Shown: positions 5,626 through 5,903 of the stretch, piece after piece
How the letters are laid out: every line of letters starts with the position of its first letter
How positions within the stretch are numbered: the first letter of the stretch is position 1
From: Candidatus Woesearchaeota archaeon
Lineage (GTDB): Archaea; Nanobdellota; Nanobdellia; Woesearchaeales; WJIZ01
Assembly (NCBI GenBank): GCA_018303575.1
Contig: JAGVXW010000061.1
Location: 1-5,903, forward strand
Reading direction: 5' to 3'
Length of the DNA: 5,903 nt
Program-made: the position numbers and the translations under genes
Notes under the pieces: generated by a model
Told to the model about the DNA's origin: nothing
What the model saw: the letters and a program-made list of their open reading frames with translations, nothing else
Databases searched by the model: none

Positions 5626-5640
5626 TTTAAATAGGTTTCC
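5626..5640 (-). promoter_or_regulatory. Promoter of the MiaB-like gene, probably leaderless
   Basis: Minus strand reads GGAAACC then TATTTAAA: a purine-rich BRE-like stretch followed by a TATA box centred near 5630. The expected transcript start about 26 nt downstream is at or next to ATG 5603. No Shine-Dalgarno precedes that ATG (it reads CGGCTTTC), consistent with a leaderless mRNA. It lies in the short gap after the zinc-ribbon gene. Confidence 0.65.
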
Positions 5641-5645
5641 GGCGC

Positions 5646-5771
5646 TCACTCGATGCAGAGACCGCACTTGTTGCAGTAGATTTCATTATCCCGCTTTACA
5701 AGGTCAGTGGACCCGCATTCCGGGCACCTTCTTGCGCCCTCCGCGGCCACCCCCTGCAGGCTCTTTTCCAT
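5646..5771 (-). CDS. 41-residue TFIIB-type zinc-ribbon protein
   Basis: A very small protein made almost entirely of one zinc ribbon: C16-P-E-C19-G near the middle and C33-N-K-C36-G near the end, spaced as in the N-terminal ribbon of archaeal TFB and followed by LCIE in place of the usual LVIE/LVLE. An extra C39 is present. The preceding 15 residues carry no recognisable motif. The ATG at 5771 is chosen because GAGAGGA (5784-5778) lies 6 nt upstream and the ATG overlaps the stop of the preceding gene (TGATG), a layout that implies translational coupling. The open frame continues upstream of this ATG, but that part overlaps the neighbouring zinc-ribbon gene in another frame. No cyclin-fold repeats follow, so it is not a full TFB and stops cleanly with TGA. 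It could bind nucleic acid or an RNA polymerase or ribosome partner; the function is unknown. Confidence 0.8.
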   Translation of the reverse strand: MEKSLQGVAAEGARRCPECGSTDLVKRDNEIYCNKCGLCIE

Positions 5772-5903
5772 CAGTCTTCCTCTCGTCTCGCTATCTCGCG
5801 CTTGCAGCTCTCGCAGCGCATGAACGTATAAGCGGTGTCGGCGATCTGCTCGCGCCTGAGCACCCGCATCGCCCCGCCGCACCCCTGGCAGGTTGTGTCG
5901 GCT
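5771..5903 (-). CDS. Zinc-ribbon protein, C-terminal part (5' end beyond the window)
   Basis: Only the last 43 residues are visible and the frame is open to the right edge. They contain two CxxC knuckles, CQGC and CESC, with 21 residues between them (C5, C8, C30, C33 of the visible part), enough for one zinc ribbon, then a charged tail ending KREIARREED. The TGA overlaps the ATG of the next zinc-ribbon gene by one base, so the two are surely read from one message. The visible part does not let me name a family; TFS/RpoM-like or ribosome-associated ribbons are possible but unproven. Its length and start are unknown. Confidence 0.75.
   Translation of the reverse strand, partial: ADTTCQGCGGAMRVLRREQIADTAYTFMRCESCKREIARREED

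Noticed and set aside
5772..5882. N-terminal extension of the 41-residue zinc ribbon to an ATG at 5882
   Set aside because: The extra 37 residues are Arg- and Ala-rich and overlap the other zinc-ribbon gene in a different frame; the internal ATG has the ribosome binding site and the TGATG coupling.

Overview
The window looks like part of an uncultured archaeal genome with tightly packed genes. Evidence for Archaea: a type II (archaeal) glyceraldehyde-3-phosphate dehydrogenase, AT-rich TATA-like boxes about 25 nt upstream of probable transcript starts, GGTGA-type ribosome binding sites, one apparently leaderless gene, a TFIIB-type zinc ribbon, and a relative of the archaeal/eukaryotic tRNA methylthiotransferase e-MtaB. 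The mix of archaeal, bacterial-type (RibA, PPi-type PFK) and eukaryote/bacterial-type (class I aldolase) enzymes would suit a DPANN-like lineage, but the phylum cannot be fixed from this window.

Layout. (1) 1-970, minus strand: a two-gene operon of a small four-helix membrane protein (DUF1761 type) followed by ribA (GTP cyclohydrolase II), which runs off the left edge. (2) 971-1203: a divergent intergenic region with a TATA-like box for each direction and, between them, a GC-rich element that folds into a three-way junction. (3) 1204-4312, plus strand: a three-gene glycolytic operon of phosphofructokinase with the PPi-type signature, class I fructose-bisphosphate aldolase and archaeal GAPDH. 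Together they would link fructose-6-phosphate to 1,3-bisphosphoglycerate; triose-phosphate isomerase is not in the window. The operon ends in a hairpin plus T-tract terminator that begins inside the last codons. (4) 4313-4445: a convergent intergenic region with two adjacent nested hairpins that share a conserved core with compensatory stem changes. (5) 4446-5603, minus strand: an e-MtaB/MiaB-like protein with a normal overall fold and TRAM domain but without the radical-SAM cysteine motif and without recognisable N-terminal cluster cysteines. (6) 5646-5903, minus strand: two small zinc-ribbon proteins with overlapping stop and start codons; the upstream one is cut by the right edge.

The most unusual items are the apparently iron-sulfur-free MiaB-like protein and the two structured intergenic regions. 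No tRNA, rRNA, CRISPR array, transposase or other complete mobile element was seen.
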